NCBI GenBank assembly: GCA_027596195.1 | Contig: JADGJG010000228.1 | Coordinates: 1-29,733, forward strand | Length of the DNA: 29,733 nucleotides | Direction of reading: 5' to 3' | Origin: Podochytrium sp. JEL0797 | Lineage: Eukaryota; Chytridiomycota; Chytridiomycetes; Chytridiales; Chytriomycetaceae | Shown here: positions 1 through 8,414 of the stretch, piece by piece | Numbering within the stretch: the first letter of the stretch is position 1 | Layout of the letters: every line of letters begins with the position of its first letter | Made by a program: the position numbers and the translations under genes | The notes under the pieces: generated by a model | What the model was told of the DNA's origin: nothing | Seen by the model: the letters and a program-made list of their open reading frames with translations, nothing else | Database searches by the model: none

Positions 1-66
1 TAAAATGGGACCGTCTGTCTTCTCCTTCTCCACAACTGGAACGAGCATCCGAGCACCCTTATGCAT
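1..66 (-). CDS. Possible 5' end of a minus-strand gene running off the left edge
   Basis: On the minus strand an ATG at position 66 opens 22 codons without a stop up to the window edge (MHKGARMLVPVVEKEKTDGP and two more residues). The same frame is also open upstream of the ATG, so the real start could lie higher or an upstream exon could join here. It would be divergent from the SAM-domain gene that starts at 185 or 257. Evidence is only an open frame with plausible codon use over a very short stretch; no family is recognisable. It may be chance. Confidence 0.22.
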   Translation of the reverse strand, partial: MHKGARMLVPVVEKEKTDGPIL

Positions 67-184
67 GACGTCGTATAATACCTCGCCAAAACAACCAAAC
101 CAAGGTGAATACCGACGACCCCCAAACTTGAAAAGCCCAATAATCCAACATCCAACATAAATAAAAAAGTAGAGAAAAAAATGA

Positions 185-1909
185 ATGAAAACTTCCAAAA
201 CTGAAACACCATTCCGCCAAACACCGCTTTATTCATCACGGAGGAATAAAAAAAAGATGCCGACTTTGACTGCCACAATCAGCTATTTGGATTCGCTGTG
301 TGCGACGCCGATTCGGATTGACTACTCTTCTCCCAATGGAATGAGCTGCGTCTCGGCCAACGTTTCAAGCACGTGTGTGCCGGGCCCTGTCTTTCCTGGA
401 GGCAAACAGCAATGGTTCTCCAACCAAGCTTGTGCCAGCGATCCCACCACGTTCGGCAACAGTTACTTTGGCTCGACAACGCCGCAAGTTCTCGCTCTCG
501 TGTCTGGCCAGAACTGCTCGTCCCCACCAACCAGCGGAACGCATTACCCGTTCGCCTCGTGTATCCCAAACGTGGGCCAAGTTTCAACCTCAGACTACCT
601 CTACAACTCCGTTCGTGTCACGGAGGACGTATCTACTGGAACGCTGTACTGGGCCGCGTTTTCGGACGTGGCATGCACGTCGTTTGCTGGTTTCCAAACC
701 TATGGATCGGTTTCATCCACAAACTGCGTTAGCTCTGGCACGAGTGTGGATGTGTTGAATTACCAAGGTTTAAAGCTTGAAACCGTCTACACTGGTTCTG
801 ACTGTCTTTCTCCCGGAGCGTTGACCTACGCGCCAGCCAGTGGAAAATGTAGCCCAGCAGAGTGCAGCCAGAGCCTTCGATTCCTCGGTTCCGACTTGCA
901 ATACTTTTCAACCCAGTGCACCCAAGAATATGACCTTCCGACCGCCTCTGCATCCTTCTTTCAAGGCAAAACGTACGCGCTGTTTAGTCATTTTACTGAC
1001 ACCCATTGTCAAGTCGTGAGTACTTTTTTCAGCATCGAGATCAACCAATGCTTTCTATCGGGATATTATATTCCGGGAACCAAGTCCGGAAACCTCACAT
1101 ACGTGAATGGGTCCTTGACTGCCCTCGTTTATGAAGTGCCAGGTTGCCAAGGAGCTCCGGCCCTCACGCAAATCTTTGCCATCGACGGCAGCTGTAGCAA
1201 TCAAGCCAAGGTTCAGTTACACGTGGCGATGTTGCCCGTGTCGAACGCGACTGTTGCTCCTTCCACGGCCAATGTTGCCGCGATTGTGGGTGGTTGTGTT
1301 GCGGGTTTGGTCGTCATTCTTGGTGTTGCTCGCGTGATTGTGTTTTACCGCACAAGACTGAATGAATCGCTCAAGTTGGCGGATGCCGCCTCCCTTCAAG
1401 ACGTTGATTCTTCTGTCAGAGTTGGCACGCCAGATTCGTCTTCTTCCGTCGCAACTCTCACACTCAATCTAGATGTCGACTATCCATTCATCACATCGAA
1501 AGGCTCGACCAATGGCAAGGGGCTTTTGTTTGATGTCATGACCGACGTGGCGCAATCGGTTCCTCGCAAAATGGAGCTGTCTGCCACACCGCAAGATTGG
1601 TCCGTCGAGGAAGCTGCTTATTGGTGTTTGCAGAATGGGGGAACTCTAGAAGTTGTGAATTACATGCGAGGTATTTTTATTTTATTATGTATTTTTTGGG
1701 CCGTGTTTGTAAAGCTGACGAATTTCCCCGCTTTCCATTTGCCTCCCCCAACAGCTCAAGATATCAACGGCCGCGCGTTGTTGTTGTTGAGAATTGAAGA
1801 GTTTCCCTTTGCAACGGTGGGAGCCAGGGTTGCGTTGCAAGAAGCGTTGATTTCGTTGAAGGAGGGGGTCGTGTTGACGACGGCGGCACCCCCATCATAC
1901 ATTGGATGA
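185..1909 (+). CDS. Cys-rich single-pass membrane protein with cytoplasmic SAM domain
   Basis: Two exons, 185-1670 and 1755-1909 (546 aa spliced). The 84-nt intron is a multiple of three without a stop, so the unspliced frame also reads through as 574 aa. Splicing is preferred because it restores a continuous SAM domain (about residue 471 to the end): WSVEEAAYWCLQNGG, then AQDINGRALLLL, then a FATVGARVALQEAL helix. SAM domains mediate protein-protein association. Before it come one hydrophobic segment (about 363-388, VAAIVGGCVAGLVVILGV) and an ectodomain of about 340 residues with repeated Cys-pair units and N-glycosylation sequons (NVSS, NLTY, NGSL, NATV). This suggests a surface receptor or adhesin with an intracellular signalling tail. 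The start is uncertain: 185 gives a Lys/Arg-rich, non-hydrophobic N terminus; 257 (MPTLTATISY) is an alternative. Neither gives a clear signal peptide, so a 5' exon may be missing. Function is inferred from architecture only. Confidence 0.75.
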   Translation: MKTSKTETPFRQTPLYSSRRNKKKMPTLTATISYLDSLCATPIRIDYSSPNGMSCVSANVSSTCVPGPVFPGGKQQWFSNQACASDPTTFGNSYFGSTTPQVLALVSGQNCSSPPTSGTHYPFASCIPNVGQVSTSDYLYNSVRVTEDVSTGTLYWAAFSDVACTSFAGFQTYGSVSSTNCVSSGTSVDVLNYQGLKLETVYTGSDCLSPGALTYAPASGKCSPAECSQSLRFLGSDLQYFSTQCTQEYDLPTASASFFQGKTYALFSHFTDTHCQVVSTFFSIEINQCFLSGYYIPGTKSGNLTYVNGSLTALVYEVPGCQGAPALTQIFAIDGSCSNQAKVQLHVAMLPVSNATVAPSTANVAAIVGGCVAGLVVILGVARVIVFYRTRLNESLKLADAASLQDVDSSVRVGTPDSSSSVATLTLNLDVDYPFITSKGSTNGKGLLFDVMTDVAQSVPRKMELSATPQDWSVEEAAYWCLQNGGTLEVVNYMRGIFILLCIFWAVFVKLTNFPAFHLPPPTAQDINGRALLLLRIEEFPFATVGARVALQEALISLKEGVVLTTAAPPSYIG

Positions 1910-2139
1910 TTCCGACGTTCGGGGGAGAGAGAAAGAAAGTCGTGGGAGGAGCCTTTTTTGGAGGGAGGAATAAAAAGCAGATAAAAAAATGCTCTAATAA
2001 CACCTGTGTTTTTGACGTCTTTCTAAAGAAGGCAGAGAGGCTGAAGAAGAATCGATTGGCAAATATACCAATTTCATGTGGATTTTTTTTGGTTTTGACA
2101 GGTCCAGAGTCGACGGGAAAAACAAAATCTCTTGCGGAA

Positions 2140-4611
2140 ATGCAAAACACGGCCGACCTGAACGTCACTCAATGCTACAGGACGATTGATCAACTGGTAT
2201 GTCTTTTGATGCTCTGCTCATGTATAGTAAACGAGGACCGTCCGTCGTCTTTCTCCCCCGCATCCGCCCCTACCTGTCAAACCGCAACATCACTGAGACT
2301 GACCGACGAAAACACAGGAAAACCTCAAAATCCGAATCATTCTTCGAAAAGTGGCGGATCGACGCGTTCCTTTGTCCCACATGAACCAGGGTAAAACCCC
2401 CCCTCGTCCTGCTCGGACACCCTATTCTCCTGTCCCGCCGCTCACAAAACAACACAGGATCCGCACTCAGCCTCCAACTAACACACGAACGCAACGCAAA
2501 CTCCGTCAACAGCAATTTGTTTTCTTCGAATTTGTTGCCCGGGCCTGAGGAATTGGTGGTCAAGTGGCAAAAGAAGGTCATGAGTCCTCAGGAAATGGCG
2601 GACAAGAGCAACATTGCTGCAACGAGTAGCACGGGTGGGAGAAAGAAGGGAGGAATTTTGAAGTCGAGTAAATTGAAGGAAGGGGAAGGGGATGAGAATG
2701 TGGGTGGGGGCGGTGCTGCGAGTCAAGGTTTGGATTTTCGCGTTCGTTTTTTCATTCGCGGAAAGAAATGCTAATTTCTTTTTTTAGGTGGAATGTTTCT
2801 GTTCACGTATATCGATTCGGACGAGTACACGAATCAAGAAGACGTGGAACGAAACGTGACGACTTCGAAACACGAGACGCTTTCGGAGATGGCGAAACGC
2901 GCTCTCACGTTGACGAAACCGTTGACGGGGCCGGTTGCGACTTCTGCTTATGAAGCTGAATTTGGTTCGAATTTTTTTGTCGATTTGGGTGGTTGTTTGG
3001 ACTGAGTCTTTTTTTCCTTTCAAGATTCTCGACACACGGGTGTTTCAGAGAAACCGGTGCATTTGTACAAACCGTTAAGGAATATCAAGTTTGAAGAGAT
3101 GCATGTTATGGCGTACATTTATTCTGAAATGTATGTTTTTTTTCTTTTCCCGTTTGGCTTTCGCGGTTTTAACCGAGCAAGTACAGCAACGAAAAAGGAG
3201 ACGCATTTTCAATCAAAGGATACGAAAAGAGACTCTGCACCATCAAATGCTACGATAGCGGACTCGTGACCATGACGGTTCGTATGCTCCCCATTTTGAA
3301 ACAATTGACCGACAAGCGAATTTCACAAAAATTAGCCCGGCCTCAGCGAATCGAGTTCACTTTATCAATTCCAAATCAACGAAGACGTGTTCCAATACCG
3401 CCTCGAACTCATTTCCAAAGAGTTGGACGCTGTGGATGAGGAGAAGGAGTGGAAGATTTATTCAGAGTTTTACGACCGGTAAGAAAGAGTAGGAGAGGAG
3501 ACGGGGTGTCTCGCCATCAAAGTTTCAATTCCTCAACTCACACTCTCAACTCCCCCGCCCCTTTTAGACGCGTGCAAGCACAACAAGCCCACCTCCCCAC
3601 CACCTTCCAAAAACCCCCCTCTGCCCCAGGCCTCCGCGTCGTCCTCATGGGCGAAATCGCCAGCGCGTACGGATTCAACGGGGAAAGCATATACATCCAT
3701 TACCTCGTGGATCTCACGGAAGGATGGACCGTGGAAGGTGGACAGTTGCCCCTCTTGAGTGCGTATACGCAGTGTTCGAGTGGGATATATCAGAGCGAGA
3801 GTGGACTTTGGGAGGCGCGGTTTGCGTTTCCGATGGAGGTGGAGTTGATTTCAGGACAAGGACGTGAGTATTTTTTTTTGTTGGGGTTTTCTGTGAATAG
3901 GTTTTTGTTGAACACTTTGTATTCAGACCGGCATTCTGTGTGGCCAAAGATTTATTTCGAAGTGTGCTCGATGGATAGCTGGGATCGGAGTATTGTCGTG
4001 GGTTATGGATACGCTGATTTGCCAAAGTCGCCAGGTTCTCAACCCGTTGACACAAACACACCCCCCACCCAACTAACACCCACAAAAAAATCACATACAA
4101 GGCTGCTACGACCTCAAAATCACCACCTGGAAACCCCTCGTGAGCCCATCCTCGCAGCTCAAGAGCAGCTTAGTCGGAGGCAGCGCCGAGCTCGACGACC
4201 TCACGTACAACTACATTCCGTTCGGCCACAAGGGTCCCAAACTCATCAAGTACGGGTTCCAAACGGAAACGAGTGGGACGATTAATTTCAAAATGAATTT
4301 GATTCATCAGCAAGGGTGGGTTTTTGTCTGCTTTTTTTTCACGCGTTTCGTTGTGGGGGGGGGGGGGGGTTTGTGAATGACTAAGAATTTTTTCATAGAC
4401 AAATGAGCACGCATGTTGAGCCTGATGAGTTGCAGGAAACGGATCCGAATCGGTATGTCAAGAACAATGCCAAGACCATCTCTGGTGAGTTTTCTCCTCC
4501 GTTTTTGAGGCTGCTGCGGATTTTTTCCGTTTCTGAATATTCTCTTCAGAGGCCCTCCAACGCGCCAAATCGCGACTCGAGACGTTGCGGGCGAGCAAAA
4601 AGAACGAGTGA
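2140..4611 (+). CDS. MKS1: MKS1-like B9-domain protein (ciliary transition zone)
   Basis: Twelve exons: 2140-2196, 2318-2390, 2458-2727, 2788-2964, 3049-3130, 3187-3277, 3336-3478, 3568-3863, 3927-4034, 4102-4315, 4399-4484, 4550-4611 (552 aa; human MKS1 is 559). MKS1 is a subunit of the MKS/B9 complex that gates the base of the cilium or flagellum. Seen here: an N-terminal YRTIDQLENLKIRI segment, FLFTYIDSDEYTN (human FTYTDSDRYTN), the FKDLYGRH-like KIYSEFYDR, and a C-terminal B9 domain (about 318-500) with GEIASAYGF, YFEVCSMDSWDR, VVGYGYADLPKSPG, VGGSAELDDLTY and FQTETSGTINF. A short helical tail follows. All junctions keep the frame. Intron 8 (3864-3926, 63 nt) is in frame and stop-free. 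A T-rich run ending in AG at 2101 suggests a possible 5' UTR intron. The gene implies a flagellated life stage. Orthology is well supported; individual junctions are hand-called. Confidence 0.93.
4355..4369 (+). repeat. Poly-G run (15 G) in MKS1 intron 10
   Basis: Fifteen consecutive G bases lie inside the intron between exons 10 and 11 of the MKS1 gene. The run is too homopolymeric for reliable sequencing, so its length may be off. It could form a G-quadruplex in the transcript. It lies outside the coding sequence and does not affect the frame. Confidence 0.9.
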
Positions 4612-4648
4612 AAGTGTGAATCGAATGGAATTTTGTGTATTTGACAGT

Positions 4649-5120
4649 TTATGCGTGACCTTTTCCCTTCACGTCTTCTTCGGCGTCATCGAGTGGTTCG
4701 AAATCCACAATTTGCACATTCTCCCACGACCCGTCTTGACCTAGCGCGAAGAAAAGGCGTAAACAACAAAGCGTAACAAAAGGTAGAAGTACCTTCCCCC
4801 AGCCAATACGTGAAATACACAACGGCATCGTCCGCCAAGCCCAACTGCTCGACCACGCCCGCATCCTCCAGCGACGCGTAGACGGGCGGCTTTGGCAGTG
4901 CCGGATCCGTCTTTGCGTTTGCGTTGTTTGCCGCGACGGGGGCGGCTGCGACGGGGGCCGGGGCTGCGGCGGGGACCGAGAGGCGAAAGTCTTTGGCTTC
5001 TTTGGGCTTTCCGACCATGGCGGCGAGGCGGGTTTTGACTGTCAGAACTGTGTCGCTGCTTTCGACGGAGACAAAGAAAGTTTGTTTGAGCCGTTTGGCG
5101 CGGAGGGTGAGGGGGGCCAT
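4649..5120 (-). CDS. Ubiquitin-like domain protein, elongin-B-like
   Basis: Two exons on the minus strand, 5120-4793 and 4740-4649 (139 aa), joined over a 52-nt intron. The N-terminal part (MAPLTLRAKRLKQTFFVSVE, then SSDTVLTVKTRLAAMV) has the beta-grasp pattern of ubiquitin-like folds. A central Ala/Pro-rich linker is followed by a second conserved block (YASLEDAGVVEQLGLADDAV, VYFTY), which corresponds to the 'tLedaGi..dd..v.l..' end of a ubiquitin-like domain. An acidic tail follows (VDFEPLDDAEED). No C-terminal Gly-Gly is present, so it is not a conjugated modifier; the layout is closest to elongin B, the adaptor of elongin C/cullin complexes. The family call is tentative. The 3' end converges on MKS1 with 37 bp between stop codons. 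The start is shared head-to-head with TIM8. Confidence 0.7.
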
Positions 5121-5152
5121 TTTTGGGTTTGTTTTTTACTTTGAATTTTGTC
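5121..5152. promoter_or_regulatory. 32-bp divergent start-to-start spacer (UBL gene / TIM8)
   Basis: Only 32 bp separate the ATG of the minus-strand ubiquitin-like gene (5120) from the ATG of TIM8 (5153). The plus strand is T-rich, so the minus-strand gene has an A-rich leader (AAAA before ATG). There is no room for two separate core promoters. The leaders must be extremely short or transcription must begin inside the neighbouring coding sequence. No TATA-like element is visible. Confidence 0.6.
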
Positions 5153-5580
5153 ATGGAGAACTTGACTGAGGCAGAGAGGAAGGGTGCGTCTCTTTACTGT
5201 CTCTCATACGATCCAATGCAATAACCACCCTTATTCAAACAGACGTCGCCGAGTTTGTCCAGGGCGAACAGCAGCGCGCCCAGTTCCAACAACAAATCCA
5301 CGTGAGCACAAACTCGTACATCAACCCAACCCCCCTCGCTAACACCAAAGCAGACCTTCACTGACATCTGCTGGGACAAATGCATCGCCAGTTCAAAAGT
5401 CAAGACCGGTCTGGACCGTTACGATGAAGGTGAGGTTTTCGCAGAAAAGAGCGAAACTGACTAACCTTCATTCGATATACAGCTTGCATGGCGAATTGCG
5501 TTGATCGTTTCGTGGATTCATCCAAAGTCATCATCAATGTGTTCAATCAGGTGGCCAAGGACCGATTGTCGAAACAATGA
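5153..5580 (+). CDS. TIM8: Mitochondrial intermembrane-space chaperone, TIM8 type
   Basis: Four exons: 5153-5183, 5243-5301, 5354-5429, 5483-5580 (87 aa). Small Tim proteins form hexameric chaperones in the mitochondrial intermembrane space that escort hydrophobic precursors; Tim8 pairs with Tim13. The twin CX3C motifs (CWDKC and CMANC, 16 residues apart), which form two intramolecular disulfides, are both intact. The flanks FVQGEQQRAQFQQQIHTFTD and VDRFVDSSKVIIN match the Tim8 subgroup (human CVERFIDTSQFIL) better than Tim9, Tim10 or Tim13. The length is typical. Introns are 59, 52 and 53 nt. It is divergent from the ubiquitin-like gene and convergent with ATM1, 149 bp away. Confidence 0.92.
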
Positions 5581-5729
5581 ATCGTCGAATAAACACAAAC
5601 TCGCGCCCCCCTATATATCATTACTCCTCAATTCAGTTGTATGAAGGGTGGATTGATATTCCTTCTGTGCATCAAACTCCCCCTTTGTTCTGAAATCTTA
5701 ATTTACTCCCTCATCACAAAACCAACAAT

Positions 5730-8097
5730 CTAGTTCTGATACTGCTGCTCCATCCACATATCCTTATACACCCCCCCCAACAAAATCAACTCCCCATGCG
5801 TCCCGCGTTCAACAACCTTGCCCTCTTTCATGACCACAATCTGGTCGCAATCCGCAATCGTGGACAACCGATGCGCGATAAACACGGCCGTCTTTTGCGC
5901 GAGCGGGACGGCGCAGTGCGGGGTTGGGATTGGGGGGGACTTGAGGAACGTTTCGATTGATTCTTGGATGTGGGTTTGGGTCGTTTGGTCGAGGGCCGAG
6001 GTGGCTTCGTCAAAGAGAACGATTGGGGGGTTCTAGTTATATTTTGTTTTTTGGTTAATTTGTTGGTATGTTCGTTTGAAAAATGATGAGTAGGAACGTT
6101 GTAGGGGAGACCTGTTACCTTCAAAAACACGCGCGACAACAACACCCTCTGCTTCTCCCCCCCACTAATCATCATCCCCCTCTCCCCGACCATCGTATCC
6201 AACCCCTGCGAAAACCGATGCTCAATACTCTCACTCAACAACGCCAACTCCGTCGCCTCCTTCAGCTCCGCCTCACTCGCCCCGACACGTCCGTACCCGA
6301 TATTATGCCGCAACGTTTGGTTGAACAACGTAGAGTCCTGTGGCACGACTCCAATCGCTTTCCGCAACGAGTCGAGTTCGAGCGCGCGAAGGTCTTGTCC
6401 GTCGATGGAGATGGAACCCGAGGTGGGATCCATGAATCGAAACAGGAGTTTGAGGACGGTGGATTTTCCGCATCCGCTTGGGCCGACGAGGGCGCAGGTC
6501 GTTCCCGAGGGGATGTGGAGAGAAACTCCGTTCAGAATCTTGCGTTGAGCGTCGTATGAGAATTCAACGTTCTCCAACACGATGGCCGCGCGAGGGTCTG
6601 AAGGCGGCAACAGGGTCAACGGTTTCGCGTTGGGAGCGTTCAGAATCTTTGTGGGCACGCGTTGGAGTCGGAACATGGCGTCCATGTCCAAGAGACTCTG
6701 TTTCGTCTCGCGGTACACGGTTCCCAGAAAGAAGAGCGGCACAGAGATTTGAAACAAGAGGCCATTCACCATCACGAGGTCGCCTACACTCATGGTTCCG
6801 TTGAGGACGCCTTGCGCCGCGAGCCACATCATGGCAGTGAGTCCGATGCTTACGATGGCGTTTTGGCCCGCGTTGAGGAGGGCGAGGCTGGAGGAGGTTT
6901 TGAGGGCGGCGGCTTCGTATTTCTCGAGGGCCTTGTCGTATTGAGACATTTCGAGTTTTTCGTTGTTGAAGTGTTTGACGGTTTCAAAGTTGAGGAGGGA
7001 GTCCGTGGCGGTGGTGGCGGCTTGGTTGTCGGCTGCGTTCATATTGCGACTTTGGTGGGGGGAGCAGGTAAGAATCCAGCCGGAAAACTCTCGGCCGCCA
7101 AAAAAACAACACAAGGATCTCACCGAAACTGAGTCCTCCAACTAGTAGTAACAAAAGTAAAGGCCGAATACACAACCACAGTCCCCACCGTAATCCCCAC
7201 AAACCCGCCCCCAAACGAATACCCCAAAATCGCACACACGAGTCCAATTTCGAGAAAGGTGGGGAAAATGTGAAACACGACCGAATTCAGAATCATGGTG
7301 ATCCCCTTTGTGCCGCGGTCGAGGGCGCGCACGAGGCCGCCGGTTTGTTTTTCGAGGTGGAATGAGAGGTCGAGGCGGTGCAGGTGGCCAAAGATTTCGC
7401 GGGCAGCGTCGCGGACGGCTCTGTGGGGAGGGGTTGGAATGTGGAGAAGAAAAAGGAGGATTCACCTCTGTGCTACCAGACTAAACACCGCGTTCCGCAT
7501 CTCCTGAAACAAACTCGATCCCAACCGTGCAGCCCCATATCCCACCAACAATGCCCCCGCCACCGTCATAACAGAAGCAGGATCCGCACCCACGGCGGGA
7601 ACGACATTCAACGTGTCGACAATCTGCTTGAAAAAGATGGGCACGTAGATATTGAGCAGTTTTCCCGACACGAGGAGCCCGACGGCGACAACCACGCGCA
7701 CTTTGATGCCGAGTTGGTCTTTGGGCCACAGGAAGCCGAGGAGTTCGCGGAGAATGTTGGCGTCGGCGGCGAGGGAGCCGGGTGGGGCATCCGGGCGGGC
7801 GGCCATGGCGGAGGCGAAGGCGGCGCCTTTGGTGGGAGTGTTCTTAGTAGTAGTGGTGGTAGTAGCAGCGGTAGTAGTAGTGTGGTTAGGAGTCGTGGTA
7901 GTAGTAGAAGTGTTAGGAGTCGTGGCAGAGGTGGTCTTCGTGGCGTTGGGCGCGGAAAGAAGAGGCCGCGAACAAGTCAGGGAGCGATTGCCAAACACCC
8001 CAATCCGAGGAACCGCATGAAAGCTGCATCCAGACGCCGCAAACGCATTCCGCATCGAAGGGAACGGCCCCGCCCGATGCACCAGCAGCCGCAACAT
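5730..8097 (-). CDS. ATM1: Mitochondrial ABC half-transporter ATM1 (ABCB7 family)
   Basis: Four exons on the minus strand: 8097-7466, 7420-7124, 7049-6119, 6032-5730 (720 aa; yeast Atm1 is 690). The family sits in the inner mitochondrial membrane and exports a glutathione-linked sulfur/iron compound needed for cytosolic Fe-S cluster assembly. Order: a basic presequence ([20 protein letters not shown]), a Thr-rich spacer (about 52-90), the membrane domain including [17 protein letters not shown] and [19 protein letters not shown], then the nucleotide-binding domain. The latter has Walker [10 protein letters not shown] (about 498), Q-loop VVPQD, signature ISGGEKQR (about 605), Walker B IVLFDE (D628, E629), D-loop SALD and H-loop His674. 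Oddity: about 11-12 extra Pro-rich residues ([15 protein letters not shown]) between the D-loop helix and the H-loop strand. Introns are 45, 74 and 86 nt. Confidence 0.95.
7828..7945 (-). repeat. ACN-repeat tract coding a poly-Thr spacer in ATM1
   Basis: The minus strand carries an imperfect run of Thr codons (ACC, ACT, ACA) broken by Pro, Asn and Ala. It encodes residues about 52-90 of ATM1, just after the predicted presequence. It is a low-complexity spacer between the targeting region and the membrane domain. Length is likely to vary between strains. Confidence 0.8.
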
Positions 8098-8414
8098 TAT
8101 TGATTATTTGATTTTTTTTCGGGACAAATTTCAAATCTTATCTTTATTGGCAGGCGCGCCCGATATCACCATTTTTACACCCACGCTTAAATGAAGATGT
8201 TCGTATTTCTGCACGCGAGAAAAGAAAAATTAGAATTTTATATGTTTTTCAATACAAAAAATAAATTCAGTAAAATCGATTGCTCTTCATTGCATCTCAG
8301 TGGGGGAAAAATAAGTAAACAAAATAAACCAAAAGTACACCCGTGGAACTCTTCGTCAAAAAGAACCTGCATTAACAACCCACACACATCTTCACGGGGG
8401 TTTCCATATCCTAT
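8098..8414. other. Intergenic: upstream of ATM1, downstream of the 8415-10451 gene
   Basis: This stretch of 317 bp is AT-rich and lies between the ATM1 start codon and the stop codon of the next minus-strand gene. It should hold the 3' UTR of the upstream gene and the ATM1 promoter. A/T-rich runs are present, but no gene, RNA or clear element can be supported. Confidence 0.6.

Noticed and set aside
1906..2394. 162-aa plus-strand ORF overlapping the start of MKS1
   Set aside because: Only its part after 2140 matches MKS1 exon 1; the upstream part is Lys-rich leader sequence and the downstream part is intron 1.
7828..7945. CRISPR or tandem-repeat array
   Set aside because: It is a coding Thr-codon tract inside ATM1, with no spacer structure; the genome is eukaryotic.
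7378..8103. 241-aa plus-strand ORF opposite ATM1
   Set aside because: Ser/Gly/Arg repeats are the antisense of the poly-Thr and membrane domain of ATM1.
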